A stretch of 64,000 bases of DNA from contig RSEH01000229.1 of the NCBI GenBank assembly GCA_006503475.1, positions 1 through 64,000 of the forward strand. The letters are read 5' to 3'. The stretch comes from Stentor roeselii. Lineage: Eukaryota; Ciliophora; Heterotrichea; Heterotrichida; Stentoridae. This document shows, piece after piece, positions 30,040-40,611 of the stretch. Below the pieces are notes generated by a model that searched no databases, was not told the origin of the DNA, and saw only the letters and a program-made list of their open reading frames with translations. The position numbers and the translations under genes are program-made. Each line of letters starts with the position of its first letter. The stretch's first letter is position 1.

Positions 30040-31779
30040 TCAGGTGGGAGTCTTTGGGTTAAGCATCCTCGTGATCATCTCAGTTGTATAGTTAATTCTT
30101 TTGCTAAGTTCTTTATTATCCGACTGCACAGCCGACTTCAAAGGATGAACTTCACAAGTTCCAGTTTTATCAATAAAAGCCACAGTTTTCAACTCAGTAG
30201 ACAAAACAAGTTCAGTCTTATCCAGAAACCTAATCTGTACAGTTTTATCACTCAATCTAAAAACAGTAGCATGTTCCGTTTGCATCCATTTCTTAACAAA
30301 CACCATCTCATTCCCACTTTCAGATTTCATTTCAGTGACAAGATATTTTCTAAAATGTTCCAAAAGTGTTATTTTTTTCTTTAAAGCAGCAGGATATTGA
30401 CTTAACTTGAACTCTTCATTAACTTCTGCAGAAGTACCTTGTGGTTTAAAAACATGAAAAACATCTCCTTGACAACTGCAGACTAATTTCGAGTTATCAT
30501 TGAAATATATTCCAATTGATCCATTAGAAAGCAAGTACCCAAGTCCATACTTATTCGAGTAGTCGACCCATTTTTTCACATAGATTTTTGCGCTATTCCC
30601 TCGCGCTGTATAATTTGAAATAACTGCAATTTTTCGAGCAGTGGAAGAAATCGAGTCCTTTGGTGTCAATGGTTCGGACTGTTGAGTGATTTTTACTGGT
30701 GATTGATTTTTTTCATGTCGATCAGAGGATTTTTCTTCATCTTTACTGGCAGTGGATTTCAACTCATCTGAAATTCTTGAAAAAGAAGTGCTTCTGATCT
30801 CTCGGGAGTTACTTCGACTTGAGTTCTTGATCATGAATTGCTTTAAGTAAGCGTCTGAAGGTGGACAGGCCAAGGTGCTGGTGGGGAGGTACTTAGGAAT
30901 CAGATTTTTTTTCATAAACTCATGCTGCATGACCTCATCAAGCGGAATTCTCATGAGAGGATCAGTAACAATAAGTTTCGATATCAAATCTTTAAGTTCA
31001 TCTGAAATCGGTACACTTTCCGGGTAGCTATAAGCATTAAGTTTGATTCTCCTATAAGTCAATTTAATATCATGAGTCTCAAACGGAGGTCTTCCAATGC
31101 TAACAGTATAAAGCAACACCCCCAACGACCACAAGTCCACTTCATACGAATGACCTTCTTTTCCATCAAGTATTTCCGGAGCAATATAATTAGGAGTTCC
31201 ACAAATAGTCCTTTTTCTTTCACCTTCAAACTCAAGTTTCGTCGCAAGTCCAAAATCTCCTAATTTAATCTCCATCTTGCTGTTTAAAAAAAGATTTCCT
31301 AACTTGATGTCTCTATGAATCACTCGATGACTGTGTAAATATTTCAGAGCTGACACCATCTGTGCCAGATAAGACTGTACTTCTAGTTCAGTTAATCTTT
31401 TTCTTCTTCTCAACAACTCGTTCATTGTTTGGTTCTGGCAAAGCTCAAGAAGAATGTAGATGTTGTTGGCGTCTTCGAAGTACCTCTCGAAAGAAACTAT
31501 GTGAGGGTGATGTAAAGCTCTGTGAATTTTTATCTCGAACATCAACTTTTGACGGGCTCTTGCTTTTTGTAAGGATGTCTTACTTATCACTTTGCCAGCA
31601 AGTACTTCTTTGTTTTCCAGATTGAAAAACTCGAAAACTGCTGCAAAGCCTCCTTTGCCTAGAAGAGGACCTCGTTTGTAGTTCTTGGTTAAAAGATCGC
31701 CGTTTGGCTTGGTGATGATTTCTTGGATAATAAAATCTTCTTCTGGCTCTTTTTCTTTGGATTCAGGGATATTTTTCAT
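30040..31779 (-). CDS. PLK: Polo-like kinase
   Basis: 579 residues, the usual PLK1 length. The kinase domain (about 29-283) has GKGGFAAVF, Lys of AGKVI, HRDIKLGN, intact DFG, and the T-loop RKRTICGTPNYIAPE with the activating Thr. After a linker with KTPKD-like phosphosites come two polo boxes (about 400-470 and 490-560), with VKKWVDYSNKYGLGY and FVKKWMQTEHA at the start of each, as in PLK1. Family knowledge: mitotic and ciliary regulator, recruited to phosphorylated targets by the polo boxes. Nothing is missing from the active site. Divergent from the FHA gene. Confidence 0.95.
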   Translation of the reverse strand: MKNIPESKEKEPEEDFIIQEIITKPNGDLLTKNYKRGPLLGKGGFAAVFEFFNLENKEVLAGKVISKTSLQKARARQKLMFEIKIHRALHHPHIVSFERYFEDANNIYILLELCQNQTMNELLRRRKRLTELEVQSYLAQMVSALKYLHSHRVIHRDIKLGNLFLNSKMEIKLGDFGLATKLEFEGERKRTICGTPNYIAPEILDGKEGHSYEVDLWSLGVLLYTVSIGRPPFETHDIKLTYRRIKLNAYSYPESVPISDELKDLISKLIVTDPLMRIPLDEVMQHEFMKKNLIPKYLPTSTLACPPSDAYLKQFMIKNSSRSNSREIRSTSFSRISDELKSTASKDEEKSSDRHEKNQSPVKITQQSEPLTPKDSISSTARKIAVISNYTARGNSAKIYVKKWVDYSNKYGLGYLLSNGSIGIYFNDNSKLVCSCQGDVFHVFKPQGTSAEVNEEFKLSQYPAALKKKITLLEHFRKYLVTEMKSESGNEMVFVKKWMQTEHATVFRLSDKTVQIRFLDKTELVLSTELKTVAFIDKTGTCEVHPLKSAVQSDNKELSKRINYTTEMITRMLNPKTPT

Positions 31780-31997
31780 TATTTCGACTATATGAAAAGA
31801 TCAGTGAAAATTTCGATTAAAACGAAAGATTTAAAGTTTTTAATGTTTAAGAATTTTGAAAGTCTTTTGTTGAATGTTTTTCATATCTTTAACTTAAATA
31901 ATTTTTCTTACCATTGGAAAAATCTTAAAAAGATAAAAAATTTCAACTGAGTAGTTTTTAAAGAATTCAAAGAATCTTATAGAACAATAATTTGAAA
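31780..31997. promoter_or_regulatory. Divergent promoter between PLK and the FHA gene
   Basis: 218 AT-rich bases between divergent starts. No element recognised. Confidence 0.35.
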
Positions 31998-33008
31998 ATG
32001 TCTGTAAATAGAGACGGAAATCCAGGGTTTCAATGTTCAGGAATCACATCAGAGACCAACTGCATTGAAGTGACTGTAAACTTCACCTAGGTCGTTAGAA
32101 CAACTGTCGAAGGCTTTCAGCCTAACAAGGTCATTATCACTCAACAAGGAGTCATTGATTCAGTTCGGCAACCATCGGACGGATTTTTCAAGATTGGCCG
32201 ACAACAGGTAACAGAATCTGGCACTCGTCCTAATGACCTGATGCTTCCTCCTAGCGATAGAGCCATCTCCAGATCTCACTGTCAGATAAACTATCATGAA
32301 TTCTTCAATTCTACACCTTCGGAAAACTGGTATACATTCATGATGGTTACTCATCCTAGACTTGGTCAACATTCAGTCTTTCAGTATCTTCCAATTGAGA
32401 TCTTTAAACTAATCTGGCTCTATGTTAAAAAACAGCGCTTTCCACTCTTGATTGATTTGGGTAGTATGTGTGGGACGTTCGTAAAAGTCTCGAATTCCGA
32501 GCCAATAATCCTAACCCAAGGCCTAAACTTTCTGGTAGGCAGCGACATAAACATCGAGATCGACAAAGTAGAAAACGAGATTCACGAGCAAGAATTAGGT
32601 TTCGGCGGTAACGACACAAGAATGAGTTTCGATGACGACGACGACCAAGGTCCTTTCATAAAGATCCGAGTAAGTAAATCATTTCCCGACAACGAGGCAA
32701 CAATGAGTCCAACATTTTGGACATTTAAAGCGACCGACCAAAAGTGGCGTTACACTGTCGGCCGTTCCCAGAACTGCGACATAAACCTTCCCGAAAACAC
32801 AATATCGCGAGTTCAATGCCGAGTCTTTTACGAGGAAAAAAAATGGAAGCTGCTTGATGGAAGTGAAGGAAAACCGACAGTAAACGGTACCTGGCAAAAC
32901 ATCTCAAAAAGAGCAAGTGCAAGTCGAGAAGTATCTGAACCTTACCCATTAAAAAGTGGAAGCCAGGTGAAAATCTCAGACACGATCCTTCAGGTTGACT
33001 GGAACTAG
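31998..33008 (+). CDS. Double-FHA-domain protein, two exons
   Basis: 331 residues after removal of a 15-nt intron at 32076-32090. The first FHA domain (about 58-190) has FKIGR, LMLPPSDRAISRSHCQI and a GSMCGTFVKV strand. It is interrupted by a 30-residue insert between the SRSHCQ and GT strands. The second (about 225-331) has YTVGRSQNCDINLPENTISRVQCRV and KPTVNGTW. Both keep the Arg and Ser that bind phospho-Thr. FHA domains read phospho-Thr; here possibly PLK or other kinase products (inference from adjacency only). The splice extends the N-terminus to a proper first FHA strand, supporting it. It converges with the LRR gene, 37 bp between stops. Confidence 0.8.
32076..32090 (+). other. 15-nt intron in the FHA gene
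   Basis: GTAAACTTCACCTAG, phase 0 after 26 codons, A at position 10. Contains an in-frame TAG at its end. Confidence 0.9.
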
Positions 33009-33045
33009 TGAATTGTTATGGCTAGAATAATGGTTTTAATGAATC

Positions 33046-35595
33046 TTAATTTGCAGATGTTTTCGATTTACCTGCTTTTTTCAAGTCTTTGTACTTTGCA
33101 AAGCTTTTGTTTAACACGAGTTCTAACTTTGAGTCCAAAGGGACTTCGGAGTAGATGTTGTTTAAAATTTCACGTTCTGGGTCTGGAGAGTCTAAAAAGT
33201 CTGAAACTCTTGAAAGTGCTTCGATGAACTCTAAACGATTCGCTTGGGTATGAGAAATACTGTTCAATTCATCAATATGTGTCATCAGTGACATGTGAAA
33301 GCAGAAAGTCGCTTGACGAATGTTAAAAGTTTCATTCATCAACTCATGACTAGAGCAAATATTTAAAAAATCTTCAACTTGCATAAATTTTCTTTCTCCT
33401 GGCTTCGCTTTTTTACCACTGTTCAAATCGAAGACCTGTTGGAAAATATCTCGATTTTCCATTATTACTTCTTCACAGTCTTGGTTAAAAAAACGCTCCC
33501 AACGCCATTTGTCTTGATCGTAAACTGAAAGCTTTTCGAAGTGGTTCTTGAAAAATAATGATAAAGCTTCAGGTTCAGACTTGCAGATACCTGAGCGAAA
33601 GTACTTGTCAAGAGCTACACGAATGATGAATTCGAGGAACTCATGGCGGACTAGGCCGTAGGAAGTGTTTACGTTGTTTAGTGAAAATTTTGAAGCTTTT
33701 AAGGATAGGTCGATGTCTGAGATTTTGAAGGTTTTGTCGAGGATTTCAGCTTTTACGCAAAATTCAGTCACTTGTGCAAGGTTTATAGAAAAAATGTTTC
33801 CATTGGTCCCGAGGGCTGCGTAGTACTTGTAGGTCTTTTTGCTGATTTTTTTTTACATGAACTTGTAGAAGGGCCTGGCTATTTCTTTTACTTGGTTTCG
33901 GATTTTCTCGGATTTTAACATTCGGGTTACTTTTGTATTGCTCCAGTCGAACTCGAAACATGCGTTTAGGGTTTCCTAGGTATTAATTACTTCGCTGTCC
34001 CAGACGTAGTTTGCGAAATGGGACTTCTCGAATGACCACTCGGAGATTACCATTGAAGACTCTTCACCGCTTTCAAGCATAAAAGCCTTAGGCCCATATC
34101 GTGGTTTGCAAGAGAGTTCCCCTTGCGTAATCAAAAAGTAATTCAAAGCCTTAACCGTGATCTCTTCAGTCAGAATAGTTTTCACAAAAGGTTCAGAAAG
34201 AGTCTCAGTCGGATAATCAAAAGAAACCTGGGCATGTCCCCGATAAGAAAAGAAAAACTTAACCTGCCTATTACAAGGAATTGCTCTTTTAATCAAAAAA
34301 CACTCAGAGTTCTCATCATTTTTCATATCAAAAGGTTCAAAGTTATCAATATCAAGATGCAAATAAACAAGTTCCTTCTTTTTTCCACTTTTCGCATTAA
34401 AAACCGCTTTTAAAGTTTTTTTCCAAAGTATAGAAGCCGGGTCCCAAATGACAGAAAAGTCGATATATTTATTGCAGATCCAACAATTATGGTCATTTAC
34501 TCTTTTTGGAGTGCGAATAATCCTCGCTGACTTCTGCAAAGAAGGCGAAACAGCCATTGAAGTACTGGGAAAGACAAAGCCGAGGTGGTCGACTCTTCCA
34601 TGGTTCCCTTCAAGATGAATTCCCATCAACGAGTGATTATTTTCCAGAGCTTTTCCCATCATTTCAGCAGCTTGAGCAGAAATTCTATTATGAGAAAGGT
34701 CCAGATGTTCAAGTTGACTTTCACTGCTTAAAAAGCTACAAAGTGCTTCAATTGCTTCACCTGAGCTTCCTATCGAATTCCAAGAAATATCTAAAGCTGC
34801 AAGGGTATCATTTTCTTTTAGTCCTTGAAATAAAAGTACTGCCTCATTTCCTTGAATGAGATTCCAGTGCAGGTCAAGTCTTTTTAAAGTAGTTGTTTGT
34901 GATAAGAACTCTTTTAAATGGTAACCTGCTCCTGATCCCAGCTTGTTATTCGCCAAGTTCAGTTCTTGAATCGTGTGGTTTGTACGAAGTCCTGAAAAGA
35001 CCTTCACGGCGAATGGGTAGCTTAGACGAGTTGACTCGAGTGACAATTTTTCAATTCCTGAATTAAAGTCGCTGATTATTTCCACTACTGAATTTATTGA
35101 GTTTAGTCCGATTGTGTTAGAGGACAGGTCAAGGACTTTCATACTTGACTTGTTCACATTGGACAGAAGAGAAAAAATCCCTTCGTCTGTCACTCGGTTA
35201 CTGCGAATGTTTAACTCTTTTAGGTTTGGAAGGTCTTTTACTGTTGATGATAAAGCTTTTGCGTAGTCATTGCCGATGCCGTATTCTTTAACTGATATTT
35301 TAGTTATTTCTCCAGCGAGACTTGGAAGGACTTTTGACTTTGAAAAAATTTTCAAACTTTCGTTATTTTGTAGCTTTAAAGGCTTTATAGGGGTCAAGGA
35401 ACGTTTAATGCTTTTGTACATCGTCATTGTGCTTTTCAACTTGATACGTGATTCAGGGGAGATTTTCCGAGATTCTAAAAGACGTTCTTTAATTGATGGG
35501 CAATTTTCCCGAATAGGAGTCCGCATTCTGAACTGTCCATCTTTCGAGGACTTGCTGATGATGTGGAGGTACTTTAGAGAATTATTGTTTTGCAT
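33046..35595 (-). CDS. Leucine-rich-repeat (RNI-type) protein, three exons
   Basis: 839 residues from ATG 35595 (MQNNNSLKYLH) after two 15-nt introns (33976-33990, 33842-33856). A longer start at 35658 lies inside a 59-bp duplication and is less likely. Residues 90-340 carry about eight RNI-type LRRs (LKELNIRSNRVTDEG, IQELNLANNKLGSGAG, LEHLDLSHNRISAQAA). A Cys/His pair around CWICNKY follows. Residues about 540-839 (ARPFYKFIKKTYKYYAALG... and KYEFLEFIIRVALDKYF-like helices) form a helical domain common in large ciliate LRR proteins, function unknown to me. Joins are supported because both introns contain the frame-ending stop and reading resumes at once. Confidence 0.75.
33842..33856 (-). other. 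15-nt intron 2 of the LRR gene
   Basis: Sense GTAAAAAAAAATCAG, A at position 10 as part of an A run. Splicing joins AT to C (Ile) and continues in frame. Confidence 0.85.
33976..33990 (-). other. 15-nt intron 1 of the LRR gene
   Basis: Sense GTAATTAATACCTAG, A at position 10. Phase 0. Confidence 0.85.
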
Positions 35596-35606
35596 ATATA
35601 TTGAGA

Positions 35607-35724
35607 TTAGAGTTAATTGAAGAAGTTTACCAAGAATACTTGATTTATTGAAAATCATGAAAAATTTAGAGTTAATTGAAGAAGTTTACAAAAATCTTGA
35701 TTTATTGAAAATCATGAAAAATAA
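35607..35724. repeat. 59-bp tandem duplication upstream of the LRR gene
   Basis: Two adjacent copies (35607-35665 and 35666-35724) of a 59-bp unit beginning TTAGAGTTAATTGAAGAAG. They differ at a few positions near the middle. The copies lie in the short divergent space between the LRR gene and the Kelch-like gene. Confidence 0.85.
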
Positions 35725-35784
35725 GATTTTTTATTTGTTTATTTTAACTACTTTGATGATAAGTTTTCTCGAATTTGTATTAAA

Positions 35785-37002
35785 ATGGACTGGAACCTTC
35801 CTGAACCATGTGGAAAAATCGCGATTCCATCTCGAGAATACAAAGGAAATATCAACACAGATCAAAAACCTCCTACTAACCGTCCTCAGTCCTCCCAAAG
35901 TACCCGAGAAGAGTTTAAAATTCAACTTCCAGCCCGTCCATACCAACAACCAATTCCATCATTCCATCCAAATCCATCATTCCAGACCAACCCAAAGTCA
36001 AACATCCCAAACCCAAGCCTAAAGCAGAAATTTGAAGACCTTCACGAAAAACTAGAGAAAAAGCTTCAAAACAAGTTAAAACAAGCAGAAGACGACTACA
36101 AAAAAAGAATCATTGAAATCAAGCAAGAAGCAGAACAAGAAAAAAACGACCTGCTTGCCTTGGAGCATCTTTCCCTGAGTGACTCTCTGAAAAACACACC
36201 TTCAATCCCTTCAACCACGAAAGACCCAGCAAAGCAAGACCCTCCAAAGCCTCTTCTCTCAAAAGGCAAAGATTTCAACACGACACTTCTAGGCTACAGT
36301 CCTCAAGAAAGCCTTATCTCTCAAGACCTAAAAACCCTAAAACCGCTGAAGACCCCGAAAGACTTCTCCAAAGGAGGGGGGCTACTTCTATTAAAAGACA
36401 AGCAAGTTCTAATAGTCTACGGAAACGGGAAAGCCTCTCTTCTGACCCTCTCACAAAATAAACTCTCAAACCTTCCAATGTTCCCTCAGCCCAGAAGCTA
36501 CTTCGCCTTGACAATGATAGGAAAAAGTCCTGCAGTCATCGGAGGCATTTTAAACTCGTCAACCTGCTCCGAAGTCTCTATTCTGAAAAATCTTAACTAC
36601 TGGGAAAATGGAGCAGAAATTAACATTCCCAGGTCCCATGCCCGTGGAATTAAACATCAAGACTCAACTTATCTCTTCGCAGGTTTCAGTGGCGGGGCAG
36701 TGACTTCGATTGAGATGTTTTTCAATGAGTGGGTCGAGTTAAACGTGTTGATGCCTGCAGCGATTAACCATTTCGGACTTTGCTCGAAAAATCATGAAAT
36801 TTTTTTATTTGGAGGTGAAGACTCGACTTCGATTTTTCGGTCGGTTTATTCTTTTGACACTAGTTGTGAAAAGTTTTCAAGGAAGAAAAATTTGGGAGAA
36901 GAGTTTTCTTGTCGCAATGATGGAAGTGTTAGGATTGTTGATGGAGAGTTTTACTTGTTGAATGTTCAGAAGAGTAATGTGATTAAGTATGTTCCGGGGT
37001 GA
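35785..37002 (+). CDS. Coiled-coil and Kelch-like protein
   Basis: 405 residues. Residues 1-80 are Pro/Gln/Asn-rich and disordered. Residues 80-130 form a charged coiled coil (KLEKKLQNKLKQAEDDYKKR). From about 200 to 405 there are Kelch-type blades: repeats of ...AVIGGI..., ...YLFAGFSGG..., ...FLFGGEDSTS... with the diagnostic GG or G(F)SGG pairs followed by W or Y about 15 residues later. Kelch propellers bind proteins. It is divergent from the LRR gene. Confidence 0.7.
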   Translation: MDWNLPEPCGKIAIPSREYKGNINTDQKPPTNRPQSSQSTREEFKIQLPARPYQQPIPSFHPNPSFQTNPKSNIPNPSLKQKFEDLHEKLEKKLQNKLKQAEDDYKKRIIEIKQEAEQEKNDLLALEHLSLSDSLKNTPSIPSTTKDPAKQDPPKPLLSKGKDFNTTLLGYSPQESLISQDLKTLKPLKTPKDFSKGGGLLLLKDKQVLIVYGNGKASLLTLSQNKLSNLPMFPQPRSYFALTMIGKSPAVIGGILNSSTCSEVSILKNLNYWENGAEINIPRSHARGIKHQDSTYLFAGFSGGAVTSIEMFFNEWVELNVLMPAAINHFGLCSKNHEIFLFGGEDSTSIFRSVYSFDTSCEKFSRKKNLGEEFSCRNDGSVRIVDGEFYLLNVQKSNVIKYVPG

Positions 37003-37151
37003 TGTTAGATAGATTAGTCGAGAATAGGGGAGGTGAAAGTGTTGCCGAGATTTCTTTTACTGCTTTTCTCGAATCTTTTACTGTTTATGAACTCAGTGAT
37101 ACGTTTGCTCTTGTTTTGATGTTCTTCGAAAAGTTTGGATTGGTAGACACT

Positions 37152-38291
37152 CTAGATATATTTCACCATTTTCGTCTGGAGCCTTGTTATTCGGGTCTGG
37201 GCTGAAAGATGCTCGAGTTCGTTTTGAACGGCGATTGCTTTCATTTTTTCTTGCTTTTTTTTTAGAACTTTTTCGTTGTTTTTACTTTTTTTCTCGATTT
37301 CTAAGTTTTTCTTGTGTTCTTCTTCTTCATGGATTTTTTTTATGTTTAAGAACTTTTTTTTCTTTATCTTTTCCAGGTCTTTTTTTTTCTGCATGCGAAA
37401 TTCGATGATTTTTCTGATTTTTTTCTTGTTTTCACTCATTTTTTCGAATTTTTCCATTAAAATTTTAAGTCTTCCCTCACTTTGAGCGCCTTCGACGAGG
37501 GTTTTATCGAAGTTGACACTTTTTGTCATTTGTTTTGCTTTGATTTTTTTGCTGATTAAGTCGAGTTCGAGTTTCTTTTGAGCCATTTTATGTTTCAATT
37601 CGATTTTATCGAGGCTTTTTTTTATGTTTTTTTCGAGTTCGTGTTCTTGTTTTTCAAGGTTTTTCCTGACAGAGTCGAACTTTTTCATGTTGTTTTCGAA
37701 GCTGTTGTTGGTCCTGTCGGATGAGAACTCGTGGTGCTTGACAAGGCGGTCGAGGATCTTTTTGTTCTTTTTTTCTCTTTCGAGTTCGAGGTGGTTCAGA
37801 TTTATTAATTGTTTTAGCTTCTTTTTTTCGAAGGAGGATTTTAATAGAAAGATTTTACTTTCGATTTTCTTTTGGATTTCTTCGGCTCTTTGCTCTGGCG
37901 ACTTTGATAGGCGGAAGGACTTGTTTGAGAGGAAGACTGGAGAGGTCTTTTGGGATAGCTCTAGTTGTAGGGTTTGGGGAGTCTTGCAACTAGGTGACAG
38001 TAGTGATGAAGATGGTTCTTGCTGCAGGTTATCACTAACAGCCCTATCATCTTCTGAGTTCTTTTTCTTCGCTAAAAATCCCCGATACTGCACTAGAATC
38101 AGCTGAAGTTTATCTTGATGATATTTAAATCTAGTCTCTTGAATCTCCGGCGAAATTCCCTGTTCAAAGAAGTCTTTCAGTTTCCTTTTTAACTCTTACT
38201 TATTTTCAAGCTCTTCTTTCAGGATGCCCTTGGTTTGGATGAATTCAGTTACCAAAGGGTCTTTAATATTTAAAGCATATTTTTTACTCAT
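37152..38291 (-). CDS. Lysine-rich coiled-coil protein, two exons
   Basis: 374 residues after removal of a 15-nt intron. The ATG at 38291-38289 reads MSKKYALNIKDPLVTEF. The first exon ends in ELENK. The rest is a long, highly charged coiled coil (about 110-374) rich in Lys/Glu, ending TRITRLQTKMVKYI. No known domain. It is probably cytoskeletal. The upstream gene's TAA overlaps this ATG by one base (TAATG). Removing the intron gives one continuous frame with an open 5' end, so the start is well supported. Confidence 0.75.
38186..38200 (-). other. 15-nt intron in the Lys-rich coiled-coil gene
   Basis: Sense GTAAGAGTTAAAAAG, A at position 10. It ends AAAAG, the least typical 3' end in the set. 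It contains the TAA that would stop the first exon. Confidence 0.8.
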
Positions 38292-40546
38292 TATTTATTA
38301 ATTTTTTTTTTCATGCAAGAGTCGCATGAGCTGGTGATTGTATTTCGACAGTTTTTGCAATATTCTGAGATATTATTTTGCTTTTTATAACAATTTCCGC
38401 AGTTTCTCTTCTCGGTTGTGGTTAGACTGGAAAAACAGAATGAACATTTTCTTGTCTTTGGGTTGATGGACGAGGAACGTCGGCAGGTTGTAGAACATGG
38501 GGTTTGGTTGCATTTTGGACATTTGGATAAAGGCTTTTGTTCTGAGGGTGATGGCTGAATTGAGGGGTTACCTGTTTGATATGAAAATCTTGAAGGACTA
38601 TCGATTTGTGGGGAATTTGTCAGGTCAGAATAAGCTTCTGGATTATAAGATTTTGTTAAATTTGAGTTACTTTTATTTTTCAATTCACAATTTTTGCAAA
38701 TATCTGAATCTTTCCTCCGATTACACACCTGACAAATATTATACTTTAAAGGAATTTTAGGTTTTTCTTCTGTAGGTACACTGCATTTAGGACAATCATC
38801 ATTTTGATTTTTCAGCAAATTCTTACAGTTAGAACATTCATAAATCCCATTACTTTTTTTCCCTTGCGATTGATTATCTATGTTAAAAACCTTAACTGGT
38901 CCTGAATTTCTAAAGCAATTTTCACATTTTCTTCCATTAATAACACTTTTCCCACAGTTTGGACATTCATTAGAGGTAAACATAATTTTAACTTTAGCCT
39001 TTTGACAAAAGGGGCAAGTTGGTTCATTTATTGAGTATTCTTTATTGCAAATTTGACAAATTTTAGTCAAAAGGTATTTACACTTATAACATTTTGTATT
39101 AGTTTCAGATTGAGAAGTCCTACAATTATTGCACTTCACTTTTAAATTTTTTTTAGGTTCAGGAGAAATTTGATGTTCAACGTGATCACAATAAAGACAT
39201 GATTTTGCATCAATTTTTAGAATTTTATTGCAATTATCACATTTTTTATTTAATTTTGTTTTACAAGAAATACATTCAAGATTATTTTCAGGCTGATAAT
39301 TTTGGCAAGTGTTACATTTTATTGTTTTTAACTCTTGGTTCATTAAAACATGAGTTTCGCTTTGAGTTCTTTCACAGTTAGGACATGATTTAAGTGAACT
39401 ATGAAAATTTGATCTGCATTTTTTACAAGTTTCACTGAAAAATTTAGGACATCTTAAACATTGATTATTTGAAGTTGCTTGAAAATAACCGCAAGAGCTG
39501 CATTGAAATTTTTCAACAGGTTGTCGAGTTCTAGATTTTTCAGTAGTTTCAAAAAATGCAGAAGGCTCTTTACGATAGATGATCAAGTTGATTATTGGTG
39601 AGGAGGTAGAAAGAAGAAAAACCATGTTATGATTATCGAAATCAGCTCCAGTATTATCATACCAACAGTCTTTCAAGTATTTATAAATAAAGCTTTCATT
39701 ATGTTGATTTCTTGCTTCAATCAAAAAAATCGAGTAATTCTGTGAAAAAACCAAATTTTCGCCCTTTATTTTCAGGTCAAAGTCGAAATTTTCTATTTGA
39801 AATTCAGTTGGCTGGTCACAACTCACTTCTAGGATAAGATATTCAGGAAAAATTTCAATATTTTCATCTTGGTATAAACTTTTTTTGAATTTGCATCCAT
39901 TTGTTTTACATATTTTTAAAAATTTTTCTTTCAAACTATTTCGATAAAACTCGAAAATTGTCAGATTTTTTAGAAAATTTTGGTCTTTTATCGAAACTTT
40001 CAATGAAAACTTAGAAATTTGCATTTTTAACACTTCTTGACAAGAGCACTTGAAAGTAGTTGAAAGTTGCAAATTAAAAAAACTTGCTAAATTCAATTTT
40101 TTTGAACATTCAAGTCTTTCCAGGTCTTTAAGCAAGACATTTAAAGCGTCCATCACAGAATCTACTTCGAAGCCATCAACATAAGAAGAAAATTCTGAAT
40201 TTTCTATATATTCAAAAGAAATCATCTCAGTACAAGTGCTATTTGAAACCAAGATTTTGCAAAAGAACATTCGAATTCCACAAAACAAGCAATTGCATCG
40301 AGGATTTAATTGAGAAATCGTATCAAAAGTTATTTTTCTGAACTTTTCACAGCAGAACCTGAATAAAAATTACAAAATTTTCAGAGCTTCTTCGAAATTT
40401 CTAAATTTTGTTGTTTCTTTTGAGTAAAAACAAGGAATGGTTGTATATGTAAAGTCATCGTTTAGAACTTTTTTGAATTTTACACAGTTTTCGATGTGCT
40501 TGGCTTCCCATCGCTTCTTACAAAACAAGCATTCATTATTTTCCAT
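38291..40546 (-). CDS. Multi-zinc-ribbon protein, two exons
   Basis: 746 residues after removal of a 15-nt intron at 40359-40373. The N-terminal exon starts MENNECLFCKKRWE. From about residue 325 onward there are more than ten CxxC...CxxC knuckle pairs (for example CSSCGY, CNTCQN, CDNCNK, CPNCGK, CQVCNR), each like a double zinc ribbon (DZR). These structures usually bind zinc and mediate protein or RNA contacts. The unusual number suggests repeated expansion. Its TAA overlaps the ATG of the coiled-coil gene downstream. The WD40 gene starts 65 bp upstream on the opposite strand. Confidence 0.75.
40359..40373 (-). other. 15-nt intron in the zinc-ribbon gene
   Basis: Sense GTAATTTTTATTCAG, A at position 10. 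Joins TT to G (Leu) and continues in frame. Confidence 0.9.
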
Positions 40547-40611
40547 TTACAAGAAAGTGTCTGATTTGACTCGAAAGGGTTATTAAGAATTTTTAGTTAA
40601 TTAAATCAGTT

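Noticed and set aside
35596-35658. ATG at 35658 as start of the LRR gene
   Set aside because: It falls in the tandem duplication, so the added residues are probably non-coding sequence that happens to be open. Not excluded.
37184-38106. Plus-strand Phe/Ser-rich open frames
   Set aside because: They are antisense shadows of the Lys/Glu-rich coiled-coil gene; AAA/GAA codons read as TTT/TTC.
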